Of a DNA stretch of 56,808 nt, positions 44,985 to 54,823 are shown piece by piece (position 1 is the first letter of the stretch; each line of letters opens with the position of its first letter). Under the pieces are notes generated by a model. That model was not told where the DNA came from and made no database searches. It was given only the letters and a program-made list of their open reading frames with translations. The position numbers were made by a program, and so were the translations under genes. The stretch comes from Candidatus Brocadia sp. WS118 (GTDB lineage: Bacteria; Planctomycetota; Brocadiia; Brocadiales; Brocadiaceae), in NCBI GenBank assembly GCA_007618135.1, contig PHFX01000012.1, positions 1-56,808 on the forward strand, written 5' to 3'.

Positions 44985-46004
44985 ATGCAACTTGGAATGA
45001 TCGGTCTTGGAAGGATGGGTGGAAATATGGTGCGGCGGTTGATGCGCACCGGTCATGAGGTTATCGTTTATTCTGCTACGGCAAAGACGAGGGAAACCTT
45101 TGCGAAGGAGACCGGGGCTTTCGCAGCCGCGTCGATTAAAGAGCTTGTGGCCAGGCTTAAACCACCCCGGGTGGTTTGGCTGATGGTGCCAGCAGCCGCA
45201 GTTGATGCGACACTGAAGGAGGTTGTGAGTCTGGTGCAAAAAGGAGATATTCTTGTCGATGGCGGAAATTCCCACTATATTGACGACATCCGCCGTGCCA
45301 AAGAACTTGCGCCGCAGGGAATCCATTACGTGGACTGCGGAACAAGCGGAGGCATCTGGGGATTGGAACGCGGGTATTGTCTCATGATTGGCGGTCCACA
45401 AGAGGCCGTCCGGTATCTGGATCCGGTTTTCAAATCCCTCGCCCCCGGGCGGGGACCGGTTCCCAAAACACCGGGGCGGGAAAAAACCGGCGGCACGGCC
45501 GAGGAGGGATATCTCCACTGTGGGCCTGCCGGCGGGGGACATTTTGTCAAAATGGTTCACAATGGAATTGAGTACGGCCTTATGGCAGCCTATGCAGAAG
45601 GACTCAATATCCTGCGGCATGCCAACGTGGGAAAGAAGGAGCATGCGATTGACGCGGAAACAACCCCTCTGCGCCATCCTGAGCATTATCAGTATGATTT
45701 TAACCTGGCCGATATTACGGAACTGTGGCGACGGGGAAGCGTGATTGCCTCGTGGTTGCTTGATCTCTGCGCCATGGAGTTTGCCGGAGATCAGGATTTG
45801 TCCAAATTCGCCGGTAGTGTAGCGGATTCGGGGGAGGGGCGATGGACGATCTCCGCTGCCATTGAAGAAGGGTCGCCGGCTCCGGTGCTGAGCGCTGCGC
45901 TTTATCAGAGGTTCAGTTCCCGTGGTGAGGATGACTTTGCGCGAAAGGTGCTCTCCGCCATGCGCTTCGGCTTCGGAGGTCACGTGGAAAAATCTGAGAA
46001 ATAA
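44985..46004 (+). CDS. gnd: 6-phosphogluconate dehydrogenase, decarboxylating (short form)
   Basis: 339 residues from ATG 44985 (GGAAGGAG just upstream; an earlier in-frame start at 44967 is less likely). The Rossmann motif [13 protein letters not shown] is at the N-terminus, then [17 protein letters not shown], the substrate motif [19 protein letters not shown], and the catalytic [21 protein letters not shown]. The length fits the short GndA/YqeC type, which is often NAD-linked. It makes ribulose-5-phosphate, which also feeds kdsD. Confidence 0.95.
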   Translation: MQLGMIGLGRMGGNMVRRLMRTGHEVIVYSATAKTRETFAKETGAFAAASIKELVARLKPPRVVWLMVPAAAVDATLKEVVSLVQKGDILVDGGNSHYIDDIRRAKELAPQGIHYVDCGTSGGIWGLERGYCLMIGGPQEAVRYLDPVFKSLAPGRGPVPKTPGREKTGGTAEEGYLHCGPAGGGHFVKMVHNGIEYGLMAAYAEGLNILRHANVGKKEHAIDAETTPLRHPEHYQYDFNLADITELWRRGSVIASWLLDLCAMEFAGDQDLSKFAGSVADSGEGRWTISAAIEEGSPAPVLSAALYQRFSSRGEDDFARKVLSAMRFGFGGHVEKSEK

Positions 46005-46328
46005 GGAGGCAGATGATGACTGCAGACCATTCGTCATTCCTTCAGCGTCATGCCTGACAAGCGCTGAATACGAATCACCAGAAAGTGCGCACGACCTTTA
46101 CCGCATTACTGATGAAACGCTTTTCATCATCTCCTCAAAAACCTTTACGACTCTGGAGAGACCATGACAAACGCACGGAAGCGTCGCGCACATGGTTGCT
46201 CAATAGCCTTGGTGGGGATGTGTTAAGGGCTTATTACACATCCCCTTGATTCCCTCTCGAGAGAGGACTAAGGGGTGTGTTTCCTCTTTGTAGCGGGAAA
46301 TCACAAAAGATTGAAATTTCCCTCTGCT
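46005..46328. other. Possible gene stump after gnd
   Basis: Six bases after gnd a good ribosome site (AAGGAGG) and ATGATG open a frame that stops after 14 codons (MMTADHSSFLQRHA). In-frame coding-like sequence resumes afterward. It may be the ruined start of a gene that once followed gnd, perhaps zwf. No firm identity. Confidence 0.3.
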
Positions 46329-48395
46329 TCAAGAGTTGCTCTGATAAAAGCAAAAACCATTACGTCCTTTTTCTTTTGCAAGGTACATCGCCTGATCAGC
46401 GCAGACAAGCAGGGATTGTGCTTCGCCACTGTGGGTAGGAAACAAGGCAATGCCAATACTAGCGGTAACGTTCGTCAGATGCCCTTGGGTAAATTTGCCT
46501 TTCTGAGATATGATTTCGATCATTTGTTTCGCAATAACTTCTGCCTGTTTTCTATCAACCTGACACAAGAGTGCGGCGAATTCATCTCCGCCAAGCCTTG
46601 CTAAAATATCCGTTTTACGTAATCGTTGTTTGAGGACTGCAGTAATAGTGATAAGCAGCTCATCGCCTGCCTGATGTCCGTAAGTATCATTCACCTGTTT
46701 GAAGTGATCTAAGTCAATAAACAATAATGCTCCATACGTACCGTATCGGCGTGAATACGCAAGCCAACTCTCCAATTCTTCATGAAGACGGCGCCGGTTA
46801 AAAAGGCCTGTGAGCGGATCATGGGTTGCCAGGTGTACGAGTTGTTCTTCAAATTGCTTGCGTTTGAAAAATTGTCCAATGTGGTCACCGATTGCATTCA
46901 GGCAATCGAGCAGGTACGTATCAACGTGTTGCCTTTCATGCATGAAAAATTCAAATACCCCCAAGAGTTCTTTATCGCTTATTACGGGGAAAGCAAGAGC
47001 TCCCGTCAGTTTGTATTTCGAGGCAATTGAGGAACGGGAAAAGTCCGGGTCAGATAACACATCGGGAATCCAGACGGGTTTTCTGAGAACAGAAGCAATC
47101 CCTGGTATCTCTGTTTTGGAGGTAAGAGAAATGTGATGAGGAGATACTTCGGCAGAGTCAAGGAGAACAGACATCGTATGCCACGTTTCTTTACACAACA
47201 AGAGGTGGTTTTTTTTATCTGCATCCCAAAAGAATCCTAAGGTGCAGTTCAGGGTTTCCCCTATTGCCGGAAGGAGCTCTTGTACGGTCGCTCCGATGTT
47301 ATGTGAATTTGCCAATACCCTGGTAACCGCATATTGAACGTCGGTGCGCCGCTTGGCGCGTTTTTGTTCGGTAAAATCACGTACAATCATTAAATACAAT
47401 AATTGACCATCCTGATAAAATGTGCTGAGGTTGAATTCCATGGGAAATAGGGTGCCATCATTTCGACGCCCTTCAGCTTCAAAAGCAGTTAATTTGGATG
47501 CAGGAATGGTATCTGTCTGAATGGCGTTGTTAAGCCAGTTGACGGTTTTTTCGTGATAAGGTTCGGTTAAAATACGGTTAAGGTGTTTTTCAATGATTTC
47601 GGGAGGTTGATACCCAAACATTCTTCCTGCGGCAGGATTAAAGGACTTGATGGTGCCGTCGTGCGTAAAGGTGATAATTCCGTTTGTTGCGTTATCAATG
47701 ATGAGACGCGTACGGGCCTCGCTTTTTACCAAGTTACTGCTTTCCTGCTTTATCCTGTTGACCATGGGCCGAAAAATAAACATTCCAATAATGACTAAGG
47801 CAAATAATGTTACCCCTAAAACGACCGTTTCCAGTAACTGTAACTTTTTATTGTCGCTTTCACTTTCTTTTTGTAATTGATTTACGATGACATTGAGAGA
47901 ATCTACTAAATCCGCTGCAAATTCGTTAAGGATATTGTGCACGTGTGGGTTCTGTGGCGTGAGTTCCTCTTGTGGATCATGAGCAAGGGCTTTTGCTTCT
48001 GCAAGATAATGATACATTTTTTTATCTAAATGTACCGGCTGTTCAAAATACAGGGTATGGATTTGCGGGGATTGTTTTCCGGTCAAATTCAGGGATTGGT
48101 CTCCGTTAATAAGCCCTTTATGCACGGTTTCTATGGTACTTATGGTGGTGAGGATGTCCTGTCTGAGCGCCTCCGTTTCGGCGCGATCTTTTGCATTTAC
48201 CAGACACAGTGAATAGATGGCAATGTTTTGTGACAAAAAACGCTGTTTGCTGGTTAAATTAATTACCGCTGCATTCGTCTCCTGTGAAGAGATGCCTTTG
48301 TTGAGGGTAACATAGGAGGCAATGCCGAGCATGGCGATCATGCTTAAAGCAATGACGTAAGTAAGGGTCATGTTGCCCGTGAAATTCTTTTTCAT
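46329..48395 (-). CDS. Membrane-bound diguanylate cyclase: PilJ-type sensor, PAS, GAF, GGDEF
   Basis: 688 residues. Two transmembrane helices (~10-30 and ~190-210) flank a periplasmic helical domain with the PilJ/type IV pili MCP-like pattern (INLTSKQRFLSQNIAIYSL). A PAS domain (~225-345), a GAF domain (~365-515) and a C-terminal GGDEF domain (~525-688) follow. The active site is intact (RLGGDEFAALL) and the RxxD inhibitory site stands five residues before it (RKTDILARL), so product feedback is expected. It makes c-di-GMP, the ligand of the three riboswitches in this window, although it lies outside the island. Its stimulus is unknown. Confidence 0.93.
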   Translation of the reverse strand: MKKNFTGNMTLTYVIALSMIAMLGIASYVTLNKGISSQETNAAVINLTSKQRFLSQNIAIYSLCLVNAKDRAETEALRQDILTTISTIETVHKGLINGDQSLNLTGKQSPQIHTLYFEQPVHLDKKMYHYLAEAKALAHDPQEELTPQNPHVHNILNEFAADLVDSLNVIVNQLQKESESDNKKLQLLETVVLGVTLFALVIIGMFIFRPMVNRIKQESSNLVKSEARTRLIIDNATNGIITFTHDGTIKSFNPAAGRMFGYQPPEIIEKHLNRILTEPYHEKTVNWLNNAIQTDTIPASKLTAFEAEGRRNDGTLFPMEFNLSTFYQDGQLLYLMIVRDFTEQKRAKRRTDVQYAVTRVLANSHNIGATVQELLPAIGETLNCTLGFFWDADKKNHLLLCKETWHTMSVLLDSAEVSPHHISLTSKTEIPGIASVLRKPVWIPDVLSDPDFSRSSIASKYKLTGALAFPVISDKELLGVFEFFMHERQHVDTYLLDCLNAIGDHIGQFFKRKQFEEQLVHLATHDPLTGLFNRRRLHEELESWLAYSRRYGTYGALLFIDLDHFKQVNDTYGHQAGDELLITITAVLKQRLRKTDILARLGGDEFAALLCQVDRKQAEVIAKQMIEIISQKGKFTQGHLTNVTASIGIALFPTHSGEAQSLLVCADQAMYLAKEKGRNGFCFYQSNS

Positions 48396-48555
48396 GTTTC
48401 ATGCAAAGACGCGTTTCAAGTGTTTAGTAGGTACTGAAGGCAGCGAATACCCTGGAGGCTGAAAAAATGATTTATAAACTCTTTGCCGGTACAACCGGCG
48501 ACCAGCATGCGGGGTAATCTATTTGAAATCCGGGATTTGGCTTCTTTGTGTAAGG

Positions 48556-50010
48556 TCATTTTGCTGGTTCGACGCCGGGTAATTTCCATTTGCCTTTGAG
48601 GACATTGTCTTTTGGTTGCCACAGATGGAGCACCAACCAGAATTCCCCTTTCGGGGCGGGAAGCCAGTTGTGCTTTTCCTGTGGGTCTGTGGGTTCATCT
48701 GCCTGAATGAGGATGGTCAGACTGCCGTCTTTCTGGTACTCAAGTCCGCTGGTAATGCTGCTTATGCTGTAGCGGTTTGCTGGATTTTCGAACATTATAC
48801 CATGTTTATCATACAGGGTAAGCGCCCATGCCCCGTCAACGGGGGGTAATCCGTCTTTAAAATGGAGTTTGTATTGTTTCTTTGCGCCATCCAATTTTTC
48901 ACCCTGAGCATCGATGTTCGTGCGTGGGCAAAACTGCTCAACGGCAAGACCCGCAAAGGGGTCGAATGCATAACACATGGCTGCACGGTCAAGGAACCGT
49001 AATCCCGACCACCCTGTTGCCAGGGTTGGGTAAAACCAGCCGCTGGTATAGGTAAAGAGAGACTGTGCGCGCGAAACCATCATCTGCCGGGCTTCCGGAA
49101 CGGCCTTTTTTAATCCGGCCTTTGTGTGATCCCCAAGTGTGCCGTAATCAAATCCATGCTCGGAAAGGCCGATGGTCTTGAACAACGCATACATACCACG
49201 CTCTTCTTCCCGGGGTGGCACGATTTTCATTGCTTCGCCCAGGATGTGAAAAAACTGCAGATCCTGCGGTATGATACCCGGATTCAGTTTTTCGGAGGAT
49301 TGGTACGGCTTGGAAGGCAAAGAAGGGTCAAGCCAGCGGCTGTAAGGAATCACGCGGTAATACTGCCGCATGATATTTACCACGGTTGCGATCTCAGCGG
49401 GGTATTCCTTGTTTACCACGATCCTTCCCTGTCCGTATACATATCGGGTCGGACATGGAATAACGTTCAACGTCGGGAACAATTCTCCCCTGAAATGCGG
49501 GCTAACCAAGAGATATTCCCCGCCTTTGCCTCCTGTGGCGCGTGTTCCAATTGTCCGAATAAGGTCTCCCCGGTAATCGTAAAAAGCCATACTGAAATAT
49601 CGTTTGCCGTGATCATCAGGAATTTCCACCACCACCGGCTCTTCTGACAGATCGAACCAGACCTGGCCAAAGATGGCCTCATGACTGGCGAAACGGGCCT
49701 TCCATTCCGGCCCTAACAATCTTCTGCTGGGGTTTAACACATTTAAGGGTGCGTAAATTCCGCTTGGCAGTGGCTTTTCAACCGCACTCATGGTCAGGCG
49801 ATGATTATGATTCATTACCAGGGGATAACCCCACAGGTAAGCCAGTACACCAATATGGAAAGCCTCCGTTTCCTGGAGTTGTTCTTTTGAAAGCGCCGCC
49901 GGTTCCTTTTCTTGGTCTTTGAGTATTTGGGCAAATGACATGGATGCCGTTATGCTTATGCTCAGCACAAAGATACCCGCAGTAACGGCTCTTTTGAATT
50001 TTTGTTTCAT
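48556..50010 (-). CDS. Exported DUF1254/DUF1214 protein
   Basis: 484 residues with a signal peptide (RAVTAGIFVLSISITASMSFA). Residues ~50-180 match DUF1254 (AYLWGYPLVMNHNH, FGQVWFDLSEEPVVVEIPD, YFSMAFYDYRGD) and residues ~365-480 DUF1214 (GAWALTLYDKHGIMFENPANRYSI, GEFWLVLHLWQPKD). These domains always travel together in periplasmic proteins of unknown function. It is read in the same direction as the diguanylate cyclase, 160 bases before it. Confidence 0.9.
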   Translation of the reverse strand: MKQKFKRAVTAGIFVLSISITASMSFAQILKDQEKEPAALSKEQLQETEAFHIGVLAYLWGYPLVMNHNHRLTMSAVEKPLPSGIYAPLNVLNPSRRLLGPEWKARFASHEAIFGQVWFDLSEEPVVVEIPDDHGKRYFSMAFYDYRGDLIRTIGTRATGGKGGEYLLVSPHFRGELFPTLNVIPCPTRYVYGQGRIVVNKEYPAEIATVVNIMRQYYRVIPYSRWLDPSLPSKPYQSSEKLNPGIIPQDLQFFHILGEAMKIVPPREEERGMYALFKTIGLSEHGFDYGTLGDHTKAGLKKAVPEARQMMVSRAQSLFTYTSGWFYPTLATGWSGLRFLDRAAMCYAFDPFAGLAVEQFCPRTNIDAQGEKLDGAKKQYKLHFKDGLPPVDGAWALTLYDKHGIMFENPANRYSISSITSGLEYQKDGSLTILIQADEPTDPQEKHNWLPAPKGEFWLVLHLWQPKDNVLKGKWKLPGVEPAK

Positions 50011-50185
50011 ATCGGTTTTCCTTTCTGAAAAATGCCCGGACGATGCCTATTCCTCAACGGCTAATTCTTTCTGTAACGTTTTCAATTGTAAAAATTGACC
50101 CGGTGATTTTCAATTTATTTTTAGAGAATTGGAAAGTATAATAATTGATTATTAGCACATGATGAGATAAAATGTGGAGAAAAAA

Positions 50186-50728
50186 ATGAGCGATGCGTTA
50201 AGAGAGATAAAATCACTTGCACTGCAGATGGAGACAGACGGAGTGAAGTTTTACAGCGAATTGGCAGACAAAACCCTGCATCCTATGGGACGGGCTATGT
50301 TCAGATCGTTTGTGGAAGACGAAAAATCACATATCAAAAGACTTCGCGCCCTGTTGTCTGGCCACAGCGAAAAAAATCAAACGCCGGAAAAGGGACAGAC
50401 AAGTCCCCGCAAGAGATTAATCACCATTTTCAAACAAATGGGTGAAGAGATGAAAAAAAAGGTGGATGCCGGCACAAACGATATTGCGGCCGTTAAGCTT
50501 GCCATGGAGCTTGAGGAAAAAGGAATGGAATTTTACGAAAAGGCTGCCCGTGAGGCGCATGATGCCGTTGATAGGGAGACCTATCGCTTCCTTGCAGATG
50601 AAGAGAAAGTGCATTTCGGCATATTGAAAAACACCCTCGAATTTTTGGAAAAAACAGAATTGTGGGAGGCCGAACATGAGGGTCGTATTTATGATATGTG
50701 GATCAATATGATAAATAAGAACAGGTAG
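50186..50728 (+). CDS. Ferritin-like (rubrerythrin family) protein
   Basis: 180 residues from ATG 50186 (GGAGA 6 bases upstream; the GTG at 50174 lies ahead of that site). Two halves of a ferritin-like four-helix bundle carry the di-iron ligands: E in MEKDG/METDGVKFYSELA and EDEKSH in the first half, ELEEKGMEFYEKAA and LADEEKVHFG in the second. There is no rubredoxin domain. Such proteins reduce hydrogen peroxide or store iron in anaerobes. It heads the redox cluster 50.2-55.3 kb. Confidence 0.88.
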   Translation: MSDALREIKSLALQMETDGVKFYSELADKTLHPMGRAMFRSFVEDEKSHIKRLRALLSGHSEKNQTPEKGQTSPRKRLITIFKQMGEEMKKKVDAGTNDIAAVKLAMELEEKGMEFYEKAAREAHDAVDRETYRFLADEEKVHFGILKNTLEFLEKTELWEAEHEGRIYDMWINMINKNR

Positions 50729-50789
50729 AGGAAATGCCCCGGTTAGCCCGATTTGCTAAAAATCGGGAATTCATCCGGGACAAAGGGCA

Positions 50790-52217
50790 ATGGTGCGTGG
50801 TGGTATGAACAAGAACAGGATCGGTGCATTTCGGATAGAAAAAGATTATCTCGGTGAGATGAACGTGCCAGTAACGGCTTATTACGGGGTTCAAACTGCC
50901 CGGGCGCGGGAAAATTTTCCCATCAGTGGACAAACATCGCTGACGGTGTTTACTTTGGCCATGGTTTCCATCAAGAAGGCAGCAGCTATGGTTAATATGG
51001 AACTTGGCTGTATCGACGAGAAGATTGGCAATATGATAATCCTGGCATGTGATCGCATATTAAACGGTGAGTTTCATGATCAGTTTTTGGTGGATGTGTA
51101 TCAGGCCGGCGCAGGGACTTCTCATCATATGAATGTCAATGAAGTCATTGCCAATATTGCAATTGAAATGCTTGGCGGGGTAAAAGGGGACTATTCAGTT
51201 GTCCATCCGAATGATCATGTCAATTACGGTCAGTCAACCAATGACGTATATCCTACCGCCATGCGCATTGCTGCCTTGCAATTGTCTGAAAAGCTGGTGA
51301 AGAATCTGGATGACCTGACGAAGACGTTTAAGGAAAAGGCGCAATCTTTTGATTCCATAGTAAAGTCCGGGCGCACCCACTTGCAGGATGCAGTACCCAT
51401 TCGTGTGGGGCAGGAATTTTCTGGTTATGCAGATTCCCTCGAGAAGGCAACCAGGGGGATTGAAAAGGCCGGTGAATCGTTAAAAGAATTAGGAATTGGT
51501 GGAAGTGCGGCGGGCACGGGTATTAATACCCACCCGGAATACGCTGACAGGGTTGTAGAGGTACTGAGAAAAATTGTCAACCTGGACATCAGGCGGGCAA
51601 AAAACCGGTTTGAGGCTATGCAAAGTAATTCCCCGTGCGTTGAACTCTCCGGCGCGCTTCGCACCCTTGCCGTGGAACTTATCCGTATTGCGAATGACCT
51701 CAGACTGATGAACTCAGGACCGAATACCGGGCTGTCTGAGATTGAGCTTCCGGCAGTGCAGCCGGGGTCTTCCATTATGCCGGGGAAGGTGAATCCTGTT
51801 ATTCCTGAAATGATGAACATGGTGTGTTTTTCGGTTATGGGTAATGATCTTTCGGTTGCGCTGGCGGCACAAGCCGGACAATTTGAGCTGAACGTTATGA
51901 TGCCCGTTATTCAATATAAATTGCTCGACTCTCTCTCGATTCTGAGCAGCGCCTCGAAAATATTCCATGAAAAATGTATAAAAGGCCTGTCCGTCAACGA
52001 AAAGAGATGCCAGGATTATGCCCTGCGAAGCCTCGGCATTGTTACCGTCTTAAATCCGATCATCGGCTATGCAAAGGCGTCAGAAGTGGTTAAGGAATCA
52101 ATGAGGACAGGGAAATCGGCACGGGAGATCATTCTGGAACAAGATATCCTCTCTGAGGAAAAGGTAAATGAGGTGTTATCTCCCATGTCCATGACTGAGC
52201 CCTGTATTCGAACGTAA
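50790..52217 (+). CDS. aspA: Aspartate ammonia-lyase (or class II fumarase)
   Basis: 475 residues; the start may be ATG 50790 or the ATG at 50805 (MNKNRIGAFRIEKDYLG), which gives a family-like N-terminus. The superfamily signature GSSIMPGKVNPVIPEMM (~325) and the TSTN-like motif in SGRTHLQDAVP (~190) are visible, as is the opening YYGVQTARARENFPISG. AspA converts aspartate to fumarate and ammonia; the N-terminal sequence favours aspartase over FumC. Confidence 0.9.
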   Translation: MVRGGMNKNRIGAFRIEKDYLGEMNVPVTAYYGVQTARARENFPISGQTSLTVFTLAMVSIKKAAAMVNMELGCIDEKIGNMIILACDRILNGEFHDQFLVDVYQAGAGTSHHMNVNEVIANIAIEMLGGVKGDYSVVHPNDHVNYGQSTNDVYPTAMRIAALQLSEKLVKNLDDLTKTFKEKAQSFDSIVKSGRTHLQDAVPIRVGQEFSGYADSLEKATRGIEKAGESLKELGIGGSAAGTGINTHPEYADRVVEVLRKIVNLDIRRAKNRFEAMQSNSPCVELSGALRTLAVELIRIANDLRLMNSGPNTGLSEIELPAVQPGSSIMPGKVNPVIPEMMNMVCFSVMGNDLSVALAAQAGQFELNVMMPVIQYKLLDSLSILSSASKIFHEKCIKGLSVNEKRCQDYALRSLGIVTVLNPIIGYAKASEVVKESMRTGKSAREIILEQDILSEEKVNEVLSPMSMTEPCIRT

Positions 52218-52276
52218 TAAGGCAAATGGTGTTTTAATTTATTTCTTTGTGGTTATTTTAAGGAAAGGGGTGGAAT

Positions 52277-52804
52277 GTGAAGAAAGTAACTCTGTTGATT
52301 GCTGGTATCTGTAGCATAGGTTTTGCTGGATTGACACACAGCATTTGCGCGCGTACGGTAAGTGCGGCAGAGGAAACGGCTAGTTTACATGAAGGGGTTG
52401 CGCTTCCAACCAGGATGTTGATGAGTAATATAGCGAGGCGGGTTAGCAACATACTCGAGGGAACGCTGGCAGGCAGTTTTAAATACGTTGCCCAGGAGGC
52501 CGGTGCCATAGTAGATGAAAGTTACAGGATAAACGAAGTCTTTTTCCCAATCGATCCAAAGGAAAATAAGTGGTTCCTACGAGCAAAAATCGACCCCAAT
52601 GACTCAAAAAAGATCACAAAACTGAAAGAAGGGTTCGACGTCTATCTGAAAAACATAGCGTCTTCCGCGCTCGAAATTCAAAGGGCTGCAAAGTCGGAAG
52701 ATCAGAAAGCAACGTTTAAAGCCTTTACGAATATGGTGGAAAAGACGTGTTTTGAGTGCCATGCAGAGATTCGTGATAAAATGATACCGATTGAAAATCG
52801 ATAA
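52277..52804 (+). CDS. Cytochrome c'-like monohaem protein
   Basis: 175 residues, GTG start with AAAGGGGTGG upstream. A signal peptide (LIAGICSIGFAGLTHSICA) is followed by a mostly helical protein and a single haem site CFECH near the C-terminus (~160). A four-helix body with the haem motif near the end fits the cytochrome c' fold, which binds NO or CO. Periplasmic or, in an anammox-type cell, anammoxosomal. Confidence 0.75.
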   Translation: MKKVTLLIAGICSIGFAGLTHSICARTVSAAEETASLHEGVALPTRMLMSNIARRVSNILEGTLAGSFKYVAQEAGAIVDESYRINEVFFPIDPKENKWFLRAKIDPNDSKKITKLKEGFDVYLKNIASSALEIQRAAKSEDQKATFKAFTNMVEKTCFECHAEIRDKMIPIENR

Positions 52805-52833
52805 TCGTCAACGATCGGGTGCGATGGGGCAGG

Positions 52834-52876
52834 AAAGAAAGTGCAGATGATGAGGATTCTGCACTTTCTTTATTTT
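52834..52876 (+). terminator. Terminator after the cytochrome c'-like gene
   Basis: A 13-bp hairpin (AAGAAAGTGCAGA/TCTGCACTTTCTT) around a ten-base loop, then TATTTT. Confidence 0.75.
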
Positions 52877-52939
52877 AAAGATTGATTACAGAAGAGAAAG
52901 TAGTGTAAAATATTTCAAATTTCTCATTGGGGAGGACCT

Positions 52940-53104
52940 ATGTCGAAGTGGGAATGCCGTGTGTGCGGTTACGTATACGACCCGGAAAAGGGTGATCCGG
53001 ATAACGGTGTAAAACCGGGAACTTCATTCGATCAGTTGCCGGATGACTGGATTTGTCCCTCTTGTGGCGCAAGCAAAGACCTTTTTGATAAGCTCGACTC
53101 GTAA
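52940..53104 (+). CDS. Rubredoxin
   Basis: 54 residues with a GGGGAGGA ribosome site. The two CxxC pairs of the iron site are in the standard places (CRVCGY at 6-11 and CPSCGA at 39-44), with the family core [16 protein letters not shown] and DDWICPSCG. It is a small one-electron carrier, probably for the peroxide-reducing rubrerythrin-like proteins next to it. Confidence 0.97.
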   Translation: MSKWECRVCGYVYDPEKGDPDNGVKPGTSFDQLPDDWICPSCGASKDLFDKLDS

Positions 53105-53149
53105 CGCTTTTTGCATTCATGTTTTTTAAGGAAAATATTTCGTGTTAGC

Positions 53150-53737
53150 ATGTGTAAACAGACATTTGCAACAGCTTGTCTCATAATTACAGGTTTTATA
53201 ATATATTTTTCTCTGAAAGGCCTTTCCCTGTCTCGTGCTGAACCGGGAGAGAAAGGTATGCCCAATGTCACCTATTCAAACCCGTACTTTAAGGGTACGA
53301 AAGAAGAGAAGGACGCGCAAATCAAGAGGATGACGTCGCTCTTCGGTGTCGAATGCAATTTTTGCCATAACGAAGATTTAACCGTCTTTACCGATGAAGG
53401 GAAAAAATCAAAGGAGATGATGCGGGCATCCGTTGCATTAGGGGTTGAATGTGACTACTGTCATCTGGACCGGAAGCGATATAAAGAAAACGAACAGGAA
53501 GCAAAAAAAATGTTTGAGCTCAATGAAATTATGGGTACGGAGTGTAATTTTTGCCATGCTGGAAAGGGCAAACTTACTCCAAAAGGGGAGACATCGAAAA
53601 CGGCGTTTGTGACGCGTGATTGGGCAACCGAAGGGACGAAGCGGTGCCTGGAGTGCCATATCGAGAAAAAACAGTTTGCATTGAATTTCTATGGATGGCA
53701 GGTCTTAAATGCTCTGAAGGGACTCAGGGGAATGTGA
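53150..53737 (+). CDS. Tetrahaem c-type cytochrome
   Basis: About 195 residues from ATG 53150 (no good ribosome site; the start could differ). A signal anchor (ATACLIITGFIIYFSLKG) precedes four CxxCH haem sites: CNFCH, CDYCH, CNFCH and CLECH, with spacing resembling the reaction-centre-type cytochrome family. Its stop overlaps the thioredoxin reductase start (GTGA at 53734-53737), so they are translationally coupled, an unusual pairing. Confidence 0.88.
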   Translation: MCKQTFATACLIITGFIIYFSLKGLSLSRAEPGEKGMPNVTYSNPYFKGTKEEKDAQIKRMTSLFGVECNFCHNEDLTVFTDEGKKSKEMMRASVALGVECDYCHLDRKRYKENEQEAKKMFELNEIMGTECNFCHAGKGKLTPKGETSKTAFVTRDWATEGTKRCLECHIEKKQFALNFYGWQVLNALKGLRGM

Positions 53738-54684
53738 ACACTGATTACGACGTGATTATTGTCGGCGGAGGACCTGCTGCCCTTGCTGCGGCTGTGTATA
53801 CCTGCCGTGCCTTGTTGAAGACCGTGATCTTTGAAAAACAATTTGTGGGTGGGCAGTTAGTTGGTACCGATCTGATTGAAAATTATCCGGGTTTTCCTGA
53901 AGTCATCAGTGGTGTTGACCTGATACAGCGCATGGAAGCCCAGGCCAGGCGATTCGGTGTCGAAATACGGTACGAAGAAGTCTTAAAGTTACAGGTAGAA
54001 AACGGTTTCAAGATCGTGACGACCGATACGGGCACCTACGGAAGCCATGCAGTTATTTTAGCCGCCGGTGCAGAACCAAAAAAATTGGGCGTGTCTGGTG
54101 AAAAAGAAATGTATGGAAAAGGGGTGAGTTATTGTGCTACCTGTGACGGCGCTTTCTTCCGGGGGAAAGACGTTGTTGTCGTTGGAGGAGGTGATTCTGC
54201 CATAACGGAGGCCATCTTCCTGACCAAGTATGCAAACACAGTGCAAATTATCCACAGAAGGGATGAATTCAGGGCTACAAAAATTTATCTGGATGAAGCG
54301 CTGACAAACCCAAAGATCAAGGTTGTCTTTAATACCATCGTTGAAGGTATTCATGGGCAGGATAAGGTGGATGGTATCGTGGCACAGAATGTTATAACGA
54401 AAGAAAAGAAAGAGATGCCGTGTCAGGGGGTGTTTATTTTCATAGGAAGTGTGCCCAACACGGGGTTTTTAGGCAACTTGCTTTGTGTGGATGTCGGGTG
54501 TCATATTGAAACGAATATCCACATGGAAACAGCTATAGAGGGGTTGTATGCCGTTGGTGACATTCGGAAAAATTCGTACCGGCAGATTGCAACTGCCATA
54601 GGAGAGGGAGTTACCGCTGCTATTGCTGCAGAACATAAGCTTTCTGAATTAAGGGCCTTAGGCAAGATAAAAAAGAAGACATAG
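53734..54684 (+). CDS. trxB: Thioredoxin reductase-like flavoprotein
   Basis: 316 residues from GTG 53734, which has AGGGG upstream and gives the right N-terminus (NTDYDVIIVGGGPAALAAAVYT). FAD motif GGGPAALAA, second dinucleotide motif VVVGGGDSAITEA, redox pair CATCDG (~135-138) and C-terminal FAD motif VGDIRKN are all present. The reading frame is open further upstream to 53620, but that part overlaps the cytochrome gene and is not coding. No thioredoxin gene is in view. Confidence 0.93.
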   Translation: MNTDYDVIIVGGGPAALAAAVYTCRALLKTVIFEKQFVGGQLVGTDLIENYPGFPEVISGVDLIQRMEAQARRFGVEIRYEEVLKLQVENGFKIVTTDTGTYGSHAVILAAGAEPKKLGVSGEKEMYGKGVSYCATCDGAFFRGKDVVVVGGGDSAITEAIFLTKYANTVQIIHRRDEFRATKIYLDEALTNPKIKVVFNTIVEGIHGQDKVDGIVAQNVITKEKKEMPCQGVFIFIGSVPNTGFLGNLLCVDVGCHIETNIHMETAIEGLYAVGDIRKNSYRQIATAIGEGVTAAIAAEHKLSELRALGKIKKKT

Positions 54685-54823
54685 AAATTGTTTTTTTAAA
54701 TTAGTCTTGTCGGGGTTTAAGACCATGACAGGATTGACGCAGAAATATTGTGCTTTGGGTTTTGTCTTTTCCGACTCGTTCGGGTTAGGTTTTGATGTAC
54801 TTTAAGATGATAAGGAGGATTGA

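Noticed and set aside
44688-46037. 449-residue ORF on the minus strand
   Set aside because: Long, but it is antisense to the propeller gene and gnd, both of which have clear motifs; its own sequence has none.
53620-53733. Upstream extension of the thioredoxin reductase frame
   Set aside because: It overlaps the fourth haem site of the cytochrome gene and has no signal-like or conserved sequence; the GTG at 53734 gives the family N-terminus.
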